Positions 6,675 to 10,895 of a DNA stretch of 28,643 nt are shown piece by piece (within the stretch, counting starts at the first letter, position 1; every line of letters starts with the position of its first letter). This DNA is from a virus, in the IMG/VR virus record IMGVR_UViG_3300042305_000506, positions 1-28,643 of that record, one strand, 5' to 3'. Made by a program: the position numbers and the translations under genes. The notes under the pieces were generated by a model. It was not told the origin of the DNA. It worked only from the letters and a program-made list of their open reading frames with translations, and did not search any database.

Positions 6675-6878
6675 TTAAGTTTCTATAGCTTTTTTAACTT
6701 TATACAAGTTACTCTTTTTATCATACTCTACATTCTCTGCAGGTATGATTTTTACATCTCTTATTAAAACCTTACAAGGTTCATCAAAGTACCAAATGTA
6801 ATCAGGATCAGATTCTGAGATCATTCCTGCTTCACAATACTCTGGCCTAATTCCCGGAGGCTGAAAGAATACCATCAT
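6675..6878 (-). CDS. Unknown protein, 67 aa
   Basis: 67 residues: MMVFFQPPGIRPEYCEAGMI, then a strand-rich part (YIWYFDEPCKVLIRDVKIIP) and a basic C-terminus. No family recognised. It stands alone between two RNA-like regions, with no ATGA-type overlaps to support it. Amino-acid composition is normal for the phage and the frame is uninterrupted, so it is probably real. Confidence 0.52.
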   Translation of the reverse strand: MMVFFQPPGIRPEYCEAGMISESDPDYIWYFDEPCKVLIRDVKIIPAENVEYDKKSNLYKVKKAIET

Positions 6879-6911
6879 TGTTCTTTAGTTTAATAGTTAA
6901 ATAATACACTA

Positions 6912-6960
6912 CAGCTATAAGATTACGTTCACTACCTCAACAGGTTTCCTCTTATAACTG
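6912..6960. ncRNA. Stem-closed structured element
   Basis: CAG-C-TATAAGA (6912-6922) pairs with TCTTATA-A-CTG (6950-6960), 10 bp with one mismatch. It encloses an ACCT/AGGT hairpin (6934-6945) with a CAAC loop. No ORF covers it. Leftward transcription is likely from context. Confidence 0.45.
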
Positions 6961-6971
6961 CAATGCATTAG

Positions 6972-7029
6972 TACCACAAGTCAACCCCTGCTTTACAGGA
7001 TGAGAGGTTATGCCTGAAACCTTGTGGTA
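6972..7029. ncRNA. Stem-closed structured element with 9-bp perfect helix
   Basis: TACCACAAG (6972-6980) pairs perfectly with CTTGTGGTA (7021-7029). Inside, AACC-CCTG (6983-6990) pairs with CAGG (6996-6999) and GGTT (7006-7009). GGTT can alternatively pair with AACC at 7018-7021. Confidence 0.5.
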
Positions 7030-7037
7030 ATATAAAA

Positions 7038-7172
7038 AGGAACAGCTGTGTTTATGACGGTAGAAGACTATGCTTCTACATTCTTGCAATAAGCTATCTT
7101 TAGCCCTTGCTCACCAAGTTCATGGACATTATAAAGACATTTCTACATCTTTATACATTCACAACTGTTCCT
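7038..7172. ncRNA. Large multi-arm structured element, about 135 nt
   Basis: The closing helix is AGGAACAG-C-TGTG (7038-7050) with CACA-A-CTGTTCCT (7160-7172), 12 bp with one mismatch. Inside are GTAGAAG/CTTCTAC (7060-7079), a double-helix arm GCAA..GCTA/TAGC..TTGC (7086-7110), and ATAAAGA/TCTTTAT (7131-7154). There is no substantial reading frame on either strand. The strand is probably minus from the surrounding direction of transcription. No family recognised. Confidence 0.58.
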
Positions 7173-7176
7173 ATAT

Positions 7177-7218
7177 TGTTGACGGAAAACTAATTCCGGA
7201 AGATGTTACTGTCCAACA
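7177..7218. ncRNA. Short stem-closed element
   Basis: TGTTG (7177-7181) pairs with CAACA (7214-7218), enclosing CGGAA/TTCCG (7183-7198). It directly follows the 7038-7172 element, so both may belong to one RNA. Confidence 0.35.
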
Positions 7219-7280
7219 CTAACTAATACTAATAGATATAATAGTAATAAGTAATATAGTAAGGTAGACTATGTGTGTTG

Positions 7281-7360
7281 TATAGATATGGTTGTGTAGC
7301 CATATATATCTATAGTTATATGGGATTTTACTAGATTCTGAATACTAGATATGACCCATA
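7281..7360. repeat. Two AT-rich inverted repeats
   Basis: TATAGATATGG (7281-7291) pairs with CC..ATCTATA (7300-7314). TATGGG (7319-7324) pairs with CCCATA (7355-7360) around CTAG/CTAG. The rest of 7219-7430 is AT-rich, has no gene, and shows only short simple-sequence runs. Confidence 0.35.
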
Positions 7361-7432
7361 GAATAGTGGAGAGATTATCACATCATCACACACACTCATC
7401 ACCATAATGTGTACTTAATAAACAGTGCAACA

Positions 7433-7475
7433 GGGTTGAGTATGCAACTTATGTGCATTTGAGCCTACTCAACCC
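7433..7475 (-). ncRNA. Stem-closed small RNA cassette, about 43 nt
   Basis: GGGTTGAGTA (7433-7442) pairs perfectly with TACTCAACCC (7466-7475), 10 bp. Inside is ATGCA/TGCAT. On the minus strand it begins 5 bases after a copy of the 15-bp cassette motif (7481-7495). This is the same arrangement as the RNA at 9688-9754. Confidence 0.55.
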
Positions 7476-7480
7476 ACAAA

Positions 7481-7495
7481 AGTACAAAGCTGTAC
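7481..7495 (-). promoter_or_regulatory. Cassette motif copy, RNA unit at 7433
   Basis: AGTACAAAGCTGTAC, 13 of 15 matches to AGTAAAAAGCTGTAT, placed 5 bases before the stem-closed RNA. Confidence 0.5.
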
Positions 7496-7518
7496 TAACA
7501 AGTTGCCGAAGGCCTAAT

Positions 7519-7551
7519 TAAAAAAATATAACCCGCACATAATGTACGGGC
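7519..7551 (-). terminator. Terminator of the OB-fold-like gene
   Basis: On the minus strand CCCG..ACAT pairs with ATGT..CGGG (one mismatch), followed by TTATATTTTTTTAAT. Confidence 0.75.
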
Positions 7552-7564
7552 TATATTACTCACA

Positions 7565-7876
7565 TTAGAACAATGGTTCTTCAGCAAGTGTGTTTTCTGC
7601 AATACCAAACAGTGCACCAAGGTTGGCAACAGTTGCAATATTAGCAGAAGGTCCATTAAGTACGGTCAACCAAATGTTGTCTCCGTCTCTTTGACCCTCA
7701 ACGGTATATTCACTACCAAGCTCAACACCATATTGAAAAGACTTTTCCCAAATCTTTGCAATATAATTGTTACCGTCTGCTAATCTAACGGTACAAGTAC
7801 GGTATTGAGATGCATTCTCACTGTTAGCTGTTTTTACTGTGTTGCTAACTGACACTAATGTTCCTTGAACTTTCAT
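7565..7876 (-). CDS. OB-fold-like small protein with SSB-type C-terminal tip, 103 aa
   Basis: 103 residues starting MKVQGTLVSVSNTVKTANSE at the ATG at 7874-7876. I start here because the cassette motif (7908-7922) lies 31 bases upstream; the frame runs on through the motif, but an upstream start would fall beyond it. Residues 2-75 alternate strands and glycine turns (VQGTLVSV, YRTCTVRLADGNNYIAKIW, YTVEGQRDGDNIWLTVL), as expected for a one-domain OB barrel. The tail ends AEEPLF, close to the acidic -PF tip by which bacterial SSBs recruit partner proteins. A single-stranded DNA-binding role is therefore plausible but inferred. Confidence 0.68.
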   Translation of the reverse strand: MKVQGTLVSVSNTVKTANSENASQYRTCTVRLADGNNYIAKIWEKSFQYGVELGSEYTVEGQRDGDNIWLTVLNGPSANIATVANLGALFGIAENTLAEEPLF

Positions 7877-7907
7877 AATAAATAATTTATTGGTTAATAC
7901 TCCAAGC

Positions 7908-7922
7908 AGTAAAAAGCTGTAT
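7908..7922 (-). promoter_or_regulatory. Cassette motif copy upstream of the OB-fold-like gene
   Basis: AGTAAAAAGCTGTAT, exact consensus, 31 bases before the ATG at 7876. A GTGC/GCAC hairpin (about 7931-7942) lies between it and the upstream terminator. Confidence 0.6.
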
Positions 7923-7949
7923 AAACAAGATGTGCGAAGCACCTTATAC

Positions 7950-7972
7950 AAAAAAAGGGGTTTTTACACCCC
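7950..7972 (-). terminator. Terminator overlapping the stop of the 7964 gene
   Basis: On the minus strand GGGG, an 8-base loop containing the TAA stop, CCCC, then TTTTTTT. Confidence 0.8.
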
Positions 7973-8392
7973 TCTGTTGTTCCACTTACCACCGGCATGA
8001 CATTTATAGTCACTGTAGTCAGCATAGCTTGTTTCACTGTAATTAGTACAGTAACCAAATGAATCATTGTACACTTCAGTAATAGTGTACATACCTTGCT
8101 TAGAGTGCAAATGCACTTTATCACCTATTTGTAATTTAGGTGCTTTAGGAAGATGGAGTTCAGCAAGTGCTCTCCCTTCCTCTCTGCATTCCCTTTCCCA
8201 TTCTTCAGCTAACTCTTGTTCAGCTTGTTCTTCAAAGTATCCTTCAGGATAATCATCATCATAATTATCATGATAATCATCATGGTAATATTCTTGATGA
8301 GATCCATATGCTTCACAATAACAAGCATTGTATCCTTCACTATAGATAGCTTGATAGGTTTTAGGGAATAAGAATTTAATTAACTTTTTCAT
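7964..8392 (-). CDS. Tyr/His/Asp-rich unknown protein, 142 aa
   Basis: 142 residues in three parts. A basic N-terminus (MKKLIKFLFPKTYQAIY) comes first. A low-complexity stretch at about residues 31-56 follows, built from HDDYHDNYDDDYPEGY-like repeats, and then an acidic helix (EEQAEQELAEEWERECREEG). The C-terminal part (QIGDKVHLHSKQGMYTITEVYND) is a small beta fold resembling SH3-like barrel turns. The His/Asp/Tyr repeats could bind metal; no family is recognised. It is one unit of the cassette array, with the motif 26 bases upstream and its stop codon inside the terminator loop. Confidence 0.68.
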   Translation of the reverse strand: MKKLIKFLFPKTYQAIYSEGYNACYCEAYGSHQEYYHDDYHDNYDDDYPEGYFEEQAEQELAEEWERECREEGRALAELHLPKAPKLQIGDKVHLHSKQGMYTITEVYNDSFGYCTNYSETSYADYSDYKCHAGGKWNNRGV

Positions 8393-8418
8393 GGGTATTT
8401 GGATTTAAATTTAATAAC

Positions 8419-8433
8419 AGTAATAAGCTGTAT
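8419..8433 (-). promoter_or_regulatory. Cassette motif copy upstream of 7964-8392
   Basis: AGTAATAAGCTGTAT, 14 of 15 matches to consensus, 26 bases before the ATG. Confidence 0.6.
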
Positions 8434-8442
8434 AAGTATAAA

Positions 8443-8456
8443 GGGGATTACTCCCC
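8443..8456 (-). terminator. Minimal terminator with stop codon in its loop
   Basis: On the minus strand GGGGA-GTAA-TCCCC: a 5-bp stem with a GTAA (GNRA-type) tetraloop that holds the TAA stop, then CCCCTTTAT. The T-tract is short. Confidence 0.65.
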
Positions 8457-8612
8457 TCCTGCTAAATCATTTTCAGCTTGTGCTACTAAATGCTCAACAC
8501 AATCTTGGAACCGGTTTCTTCTACCTTCCAACTGTATTATCTCTTGCTTTAGTTCTTCAATTTGCTGGTCTAATAATCTAATCTCCAAAAACAATAATTC
8601 TGTATTTTCCAT
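8448..8612 (-). CDS. Small coiled-coil protein, 54 aa
   Basis: 54 codons from the ATG at 8610-8612 to the TAA at 8448-8450. It begins MENTELLFLEIRLLDQQIEE, continues with a leucine/isoleucine heptad pattern (LKQEIIQLEGRRN), and ends ENDLAGGE. It is almost certainly a coiled coil that dimerises; function unknown. Support comes from the cassette layout: a perfect motif 23 bases upstream, the shared leader TTAAACTATATATTATGGA, and a terminator fused to the stop. Confidence 0.72.
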   Translation of the reverse strand: MENTELLFLEIRLLDQQIEELKQEIIQLEGRRNRFQDCVEHLVAQAENDLAGGE

Positions 8613-8635
8613 AATATATAGTTTAATTAATTACT

Positions 8636-8650
8636 AGTAAAAAGCTGTAT
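8636..8650 (-). promoter_or_regulatory. Cassette motif copy upstream of 8448-8612
   Basis: AGTAAAAAGCTGTAT, exact consensus, 23 bases before the ATG. Confidence 0.62.
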
Positions 8651-8677
8651 AAAAGAAAAAAAAGGGGATTACTCCCC
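8651..8677 (-). terminator. Terminator of the 8679 gene
   Basis: On the minus strand GGGGA-GTAA-TCCCC followed by TTTTTTTTCTTTT. The TAA in the loop is out of use here, since the gene stops 2 bases earlier. Confidence 0.82.
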
Positions 8678-8678
8678 C

Positions 8679-8951
8679 TTAATACTCTGGATTCTCATAG
8701 GCATCTTGCATATTAGCTAATGCTGCTCTCATGTTTTTATCATTCTTTTCTTTGATATCCAGATACTCATTAAGTGCATCTGCAACATGTCTTATCCAAG
8801 CCTCATTACCCCATTTAGTGTAAGCACTATCAGGAAGGTTTATTCTTGATTGAAGTATCTGTATCATACATATCATAGTATGTTTATCTAGATAACCCAT
8901 TCTGTTTAATAAACTTTGAGTAACTTCACTTCTGTCAATTCTTGTTTCCAT
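8679..8951 (-). CDS. Unknown helical protein, 90 aa
   Basis: 90 residues starting METRIDRSEVTQSLLNRMGY at the ATG at 8949-8951. I choose this start because it sits 23 bases after an exact cassette motif and shares the leader TTAAAACTATATATTATGGA with the neighbouring unit. The protein is helical throughout (KHTMICMIQILQSRINLP; WIRHVADALNEYLDIKEKND) and acidic at the end. No family recognised. Confidence 0.7.
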   Translation of the reverse strand: METRIDRSEVTQSLLNRMGYLDKHTMICMIQILQSRINLPDSAYTKWGNEAWIRHVADALNEYLDIKEKNDKNMRAALANMQDAYENPEY

Positions 8952-8974
8952 AATATATAGTTTTAATTTACACA

Positions 8975-8989
8975 AGTAAAAAGCTGTAT
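8975..8989 (-). promoter_or_regulatory. Cassette motif copy upstream of 8679-8951
   Basis: AGTAAAAAGCTGTAT, exact consensus, 23 bases before the ATG. Confidence 0.62.
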
Positions 8990-8991
8990 AA

Positions 8992-9017
8992 TAAAACCTA
9001 GAGGAAATTAATCCTCT
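8992..9017 (-). terminator. Terminator with stop codon in its loop
   Basis: On the minus strand AGAGGA pairs with TCCTCT around a 6-base loop that contains the TAA of the 9008 gene, then AGGTTTTATT. Confidence 0.65.
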
Positions 9018-9199
9018 AAGTCTTCATTATACTCAAATGTTCCGGTCTCTATATACTCTATGATCTCTGCCTTATAAGCATAATCAACAACCTTCCCATC
9101 TGGGAAGAATAAAGCATACTGATCTCTACCATCCATGTCCTGTTGGTATACTACAGTCCCTGTAATAAGATACCAAATAAAAATAATCTGTGCTATCAT
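9008..9199 (-). CDS. Unknown protein, 63 aa, hydrophobic start
   Basis: 63 residues: a short hydrophobic start (MIAQIIFIWYLITGTVVY), then a polar part (QQDMDGRDQYALFFPDGKVV) and an acidic end (YIETGTFEYNEDLED). The start could be a weak membrane segment or simply buried strands. No family recognised. The cassette motif lies 17 bases upstream and the stop is inside the terminator loop. Confidence 0.66.
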   Translation of the reverse strand: MIAQIIFIWYLITGTVVYQQDMDGRDQYALFFPDGKVVDYAYKAEIIEYIETGTFEYNEDLED

Positions 9200-9216
9200 A
9201 TATATAATTTAAAATT

Positions 9217-9231
9217 AGTACAAAGCTGTAT
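9217..9231 (-). promoter_or_regulatory. Cassette motif copy upstream of 9008-9199
   Basis: AGTACAAAGCTGTAT, 14 of 15 matches to consensus, 17 bases before the ATG. Confidence 0.6.
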
Positions 9232-9235
9232 ATAA

Positions 9236-9256
9236 ATAAAAGGGGAATTACTCCCC
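9236..9256 (-). terminator. Terminator with stop codon in its loop
   Basis: On the minus strand GGGGA-GTAAT-TCCCC followed by TTTTATTT. The TAA stop of the 9248 gene is in the loop. Confidence 0.75.
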
Positions 9257-9490
9257 CTCATCTTGCATAAGTTTTAATACTTCAGCAATCTTCTCTAAGA
9301 ATCCTGCATACTCTTCAAGTGCTTGCACTTTTGCTGCAGTTCTAGTTGGAGAATAACTTCCTTTATTACCATGCATGTTAGCACACATAGTAGTAACAGA
9401 TTTTTGATCATGTGTGAAATCTACTATCTTTAATAAAGTTGGTAAATGCAAGTCTTTGAAGCCAAATCTTTTTATTAATTTCTGATCCAT
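9248..9490 (-). CDS. Unknown protein, 80 aa
   Basis: 80 residues starting MDQKLIKRFGFKDLHLPTLL. The middle (VTTMCANMHGNKGSYSPTRT) is followed by an amphipathic helix (AAKVQALEEYAGFLEKIAEV) and a short acidic end. No family recognised. Cassette unit: motif 24 bases upstream, leader TTAAAACTATATAACATGGA, and stop codon within the terminator. Confidence 0.7.
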   Translation of the reverse strand: MDQKLIKRFGFKDLHLPTLLKIVDFTHDQKSVTTMCANMHGNKGSYSPTRTAAKVQALEEYAGFLEKIAEVLKLMQDEGE

Positions 9491-9514
9491 GTTATATAGT
9501 TTTAATTTAAGATT

Positions 9515-9529
9515 AGTAATAAGCTGTAT
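9515..9529 (-). promoter_or_regulatory. Cassette motif copy upstream of 9248-9490
   Basis: AGTAATAAGCTGTAT, 14 of 15 matches to consensus, 24 bases before the ATG. Confidence 0.6.
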
Positions 9530-9530
9530 A

Positions 9531-9566
9531 TCAAAAAGTTAAAGTGCCACTATTAAAGTGACACTT
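9531..9566 (-). terminator. Terminator of the 22-codon cassette
   Basis: On the minus strand AAGTG-T-CACT pairs with AGTG-G-CACTT (9 bp around one mismatch), then TAACTTTTTG. Confidence 0.72.
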
Positions 9567-9570
9567 CAAG

Positions 9571-9639
9571 TTAAGCATTGGGATTTAATACCCATTCTTT
9601 AACTGTTACAATTCCATTGATGATTACATAAGATACCAT
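9571..9639 (-). CDS. Microprotein, 22 aa
   Basis: An ATG at 9637-9639 opens a 22-codon frame ending TAA at 9571-9573. The peptide begins MVSYVIINGIVTVKEW and ends NPNA. Its length alone would not justify a call. The cassette context does: a motif copy 25 bases upstream, the same A/T leader as its neighbours (TTAAAACTAAATATCATGG), and a terminator hairpin 5 bases after the stop. The peptide is beta-prone and uncharged apart from Lys/Glu in the middle. Function unknown. Confidence 0.5.
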   Translation of the reverse strand: MVSYVIINGIVTVKEWVLNPNA

Positions 9640-9664
9640 GATATTTAGTTTTAAGATTAATACT

Positions 9665-9679
9665 AGTGAAAAGCTGTAT
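9665..9679 (-). promoter_or_regulatory. Cassette motif copy upstream of the microprotein
   Basis: AGTGAAAAGCTGTAT, 14 of 15 matches to consensus, 25 bases before the ATG. Confidence 0.6.
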
Positions 9680-9682
9680 AAT

Positions 9683-9754
9683 AAAAAGATATAATGAGTG
9701 TTTCCGTGTTACCCTCCGCGAGAGGATCCCCCAGGATTCATTGCACATTATATC
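9683..9754 (-). ncRNA. Stem-closed small RNA cassette, 67 nt
   Basis: GATATAATG (9688-9696) pairs perfectly with CATTATATC (9746-9754), and on the minus strand TTTTT follows the helix, so the closing stem can double as a terminator. Inside are ATCC/GGAT and CCTC-TCGCG-GAGG hairpins in an unusually G/C-rich core for this genome. The cassette motif (9761-9775) ends only 6 bases before the RNA, where protein cassettes have 17-31 bases. A 72-codon frame crosses this unit and both adjacent motifs and is therefore unlikely to be a gene. Confidence 0.62.
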
Positions 9755-9760
9755 CATAAA

Positions 9761-9775
9761 AGTAAAAAGCTGTAT
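9761..9775 (-). promoter_or_regulatory. Cassette motif copy upstream of the 67-nt RNA
   Basis: AGTAAAAAGCTGTAT, exact consensus, 6 bases before the RNA's closing stem. This limits any transcription start to the motif's downstream edge. Confidence 0.62.
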
Positions 9776-9798
9776 ATATACAAAGAGAAAGAGAAGCC

Positions 9799-10008
9799 TT
9801 ATAGCCTCCCTTTCCACTTATCCATTTTACCCTGTCTCCATTCAGTGTGTAATGTTCTTGCTATCATAAACATACCAAATCCAGCTAATGCTAGTATGAA
9901 TGCATTAGCATACTGATGGCTTATAGCAACATAATATGTTACTGATACAATACACATTATGGTACATGCATAGCATGCAACCATATTAAATAATCCAAAT
10001 ACTTTCAT
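9799..10008 (-). CDS. Small membrane protein with two transmembrane segments, 69 aa
   Basis: 69 residues. Two hydrophobic helices, about residues 5-28 (LFNMVACYACTIMCIVSVTY) and 34-50 (ANAFILALAGFGMFMIA), are joined by a short HQYA loop. A basic tail (WRQGKMDKWKGRL) should stay in the cytoplasm. No family recognised. Small two-helix phage proteins can be exclusion factors or holins, but this one is far from the lysis genes. Cassette unit with motif 26 bases upstream; a weak GAGGC/GCTTC hairpin with a T-rich tail follows the stop. Confidence 0.7.
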   Translation of the reverse strand: MKVFGLFNMVACYACTIMCIVSVTYYVAISHQYANAFILALAGFGMFMIARTLHTEWRQGKMDKWKGRL

Positions 10009-10034
10009 GATGTTTTAATTTTATAATTAATATT

Positions 10035-10049
10035 AGTAGTAAGCTGTAA
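10035..10049 (-). promoter_or_regulatory. Cassette motif copy upstream of 9799-10008
   Basis: AGTAGTAAGCTGTAA, 12 of 15 matches to consensus, 26 bases before the ATG. Confidence 0.52.
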
Positions 10050-10053
10050 ATAA

Positions 10054-10075
10054 AACATAAAGGGGTATTACCCCC
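10054..10075 (-). terminator. Terminator of the 10081 gene
   Basis: On the minus strand GGGG, a short loop (GTAATA), CCCC, then TTTATGTTTTATTT. Confidence 0.65.
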
Positions 10076-10080
10076 TTTTT

Positions 10081-10227
10081 TTAATCCTCACTCCAAAACT
10101 CTAATATATAATTACCACATATATCTTTTCCCATTCCTCCATACAATTCATACACTTCATTAACAAAATATTTCTCTCTATCTATTTCATTATTATCTTC
10201 ATCAAACACAACTTTATTATACCACAT
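10081..10227 (-). CDS. Small acidic protein, 48 aa
   Basis: 48 residues starting MWYNKVVFDEDNNEIDREKY at the ATG at 10225-10227 and ending ILEFWSED. The frame is open further upstream to 10311, but that extension reads straight through the cassette motif (10253-10267), so I take the first ATG after the motif (25 bases). Acidic, with a likely beta-hairpin start; no family recognised. Confidence 0.6.
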   Translation of the reverse strand: MWYNKVVFDEDNNEIDREKYFVNEVYELYGGMGKDICGNYILEFWSED

Positions 10228-10252
10228 AGCTTTATTATTTAATATTAACATT

Positions 10253-10267
10253 AGTATAGAGCTGTAT
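10253..10267 (-). promoter_or_regulatory. Cassette motif copy upstream of 10081-10227
   Basis: AGTATAGAGCTGTAT, 13 of 15 matches to consensus, 25 bases before the ATG. Confidence 0.55.
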
Positions 10268-10576
10268 ATATAGAATGTTGTTGGTTGCTTGCCAGCTAGA
10301 TATATAGACATGGTTGCCAGTACCCCCTGTGCTTGTGTCTTATATACATACTATACTATACTAATCATAGTACTAAGTTGTAGCTAGATCATAGACTGTT
10401 AACAGATACTTTTACCTGTACAAAAAATATTATTTTCATACCCAAAAAGTTTTAATCTGTATAGATTTCATGGGGGGTACCACCAATTCTGGCTGAGGGT
10501 GGGGCGTTGTTATACATACCCCATCATACTCTCTTATATACTACATTCTCAGTAACCCACATTCTAATTAAAGTTA
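10268..10576. other. Divergent intergenic region, left part
   Basis: Separates the leftward and rightward gene sets. It contains a degenerate cassette motif (AGTACTAAGTTGTAG, 10369-10383, 11 of 15), a direct repeat GGTTGC..GCCAG (about 10281-10320), a small AATCT/AGATT hairpin (10455-10468) and a GGGG/CCCC hairpin at about 10501-10523. No convincing gene. This is the place to expect early promoters and possibly a replication origin, but no origin signature is visible. Confidence 0.4.
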
Positions 10577-10584
10577 TATCTTTG
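10577..10584 (+). promoter_or_regulatory. Bacteroidota-type -7 box for the 280-nt RNA
   Basis: TATCTTTG matches TAnnTTTG, the -7 element of the primary sigma factor of Bacteroidota. The structured RNA begins a few bases downstream. No clear -33 TTTG is seen. Confidence 0.55.
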
Positions 10585-10587
10585 TAG

Positions 10588-10865
10588 CATAACTCATTCG
10601 GCATCCCAGTAGAACTGCCCGCTCAGAGTGAGTCTTTTCCCCATCAATGGTAACATTGAGACCCTCTACTTCTCCGGTTGTAGAGCCCCTCCCTGTGGTG
10701 AGATAGCCATAGGCCAAGTTCCAGAACACATACCGTAAGATCTGTGTCCCAGCTCTGGACTTTTTGGATACTGGGAAAGCAGACTGAAGGTACCTAAGTT
10801 TGTATAACTAGTATCCGGCCCAGATAAGTTTCTCTGATCAAGAAGTACTGTCTGGGTTTTTTTTT
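10588..10865 (+). ncRNA. Large structured non-coding RNA, about 280 nt
   Basis: Flanked by a TAnnTTTG box and a T9 terminator, with no significant reading frame. Successive helices: ACTCA/TGAGT (10592-10633) enclosing CAGT/ACTG; TCAATG-GTAA-CATTGA with a GNRA tetraloop (10644-10659); CTCTAC/GTAGAG (10664-10685); CCTGTGG/CCATAGG (10692-10713); CCAGA/TCTGG (10721-10758) enclosing ACACA/TGTGT; GGATACT/AGTATCC (10766-10816). The terminal CCCAGA/TCTGGG stem (10819-10856) then precedes the T-tract. It lacks the hallmark boxes I would expect of RNase P, tmRNA, SRP or group I intron RNA. No family recognised. Confidence 0.72.
10819..10865 (+). terminator. Terminator of the 280-nt RNA
   Basis: CCCAGA pairs with TCTGGG over a 26-base loop holding a TTCT/AGAA helix, then nine T. 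Confidence 0.8.
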
Positions 10866-10895
10866 GTATCTTAGTAGTAAGCTATGTGTTTCTCA

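Noticed and set aside
8167-8349. Plus-strand frames opposite the 7964-8392 gene
   Set aside because: They are antisense shadows of the His/Asp repeat segment, without leader or start signals.
9599-9817. 72-codon frame on the minus strand across two cassette motifs and the 67-nt RNA
   Set aside because: It reads through two copies of the conserved motif and a stem-closed RNA, and its composition is odd. The layout fits separate units instead.
10228-10311. Longer start for the 10081 gene (MSIYLAGKQPTTF...)
   Set aside because: The extension translates the cassette motif itself. All other units start 17-31 bases after the motif, so the ATG at 10227 is preferred.
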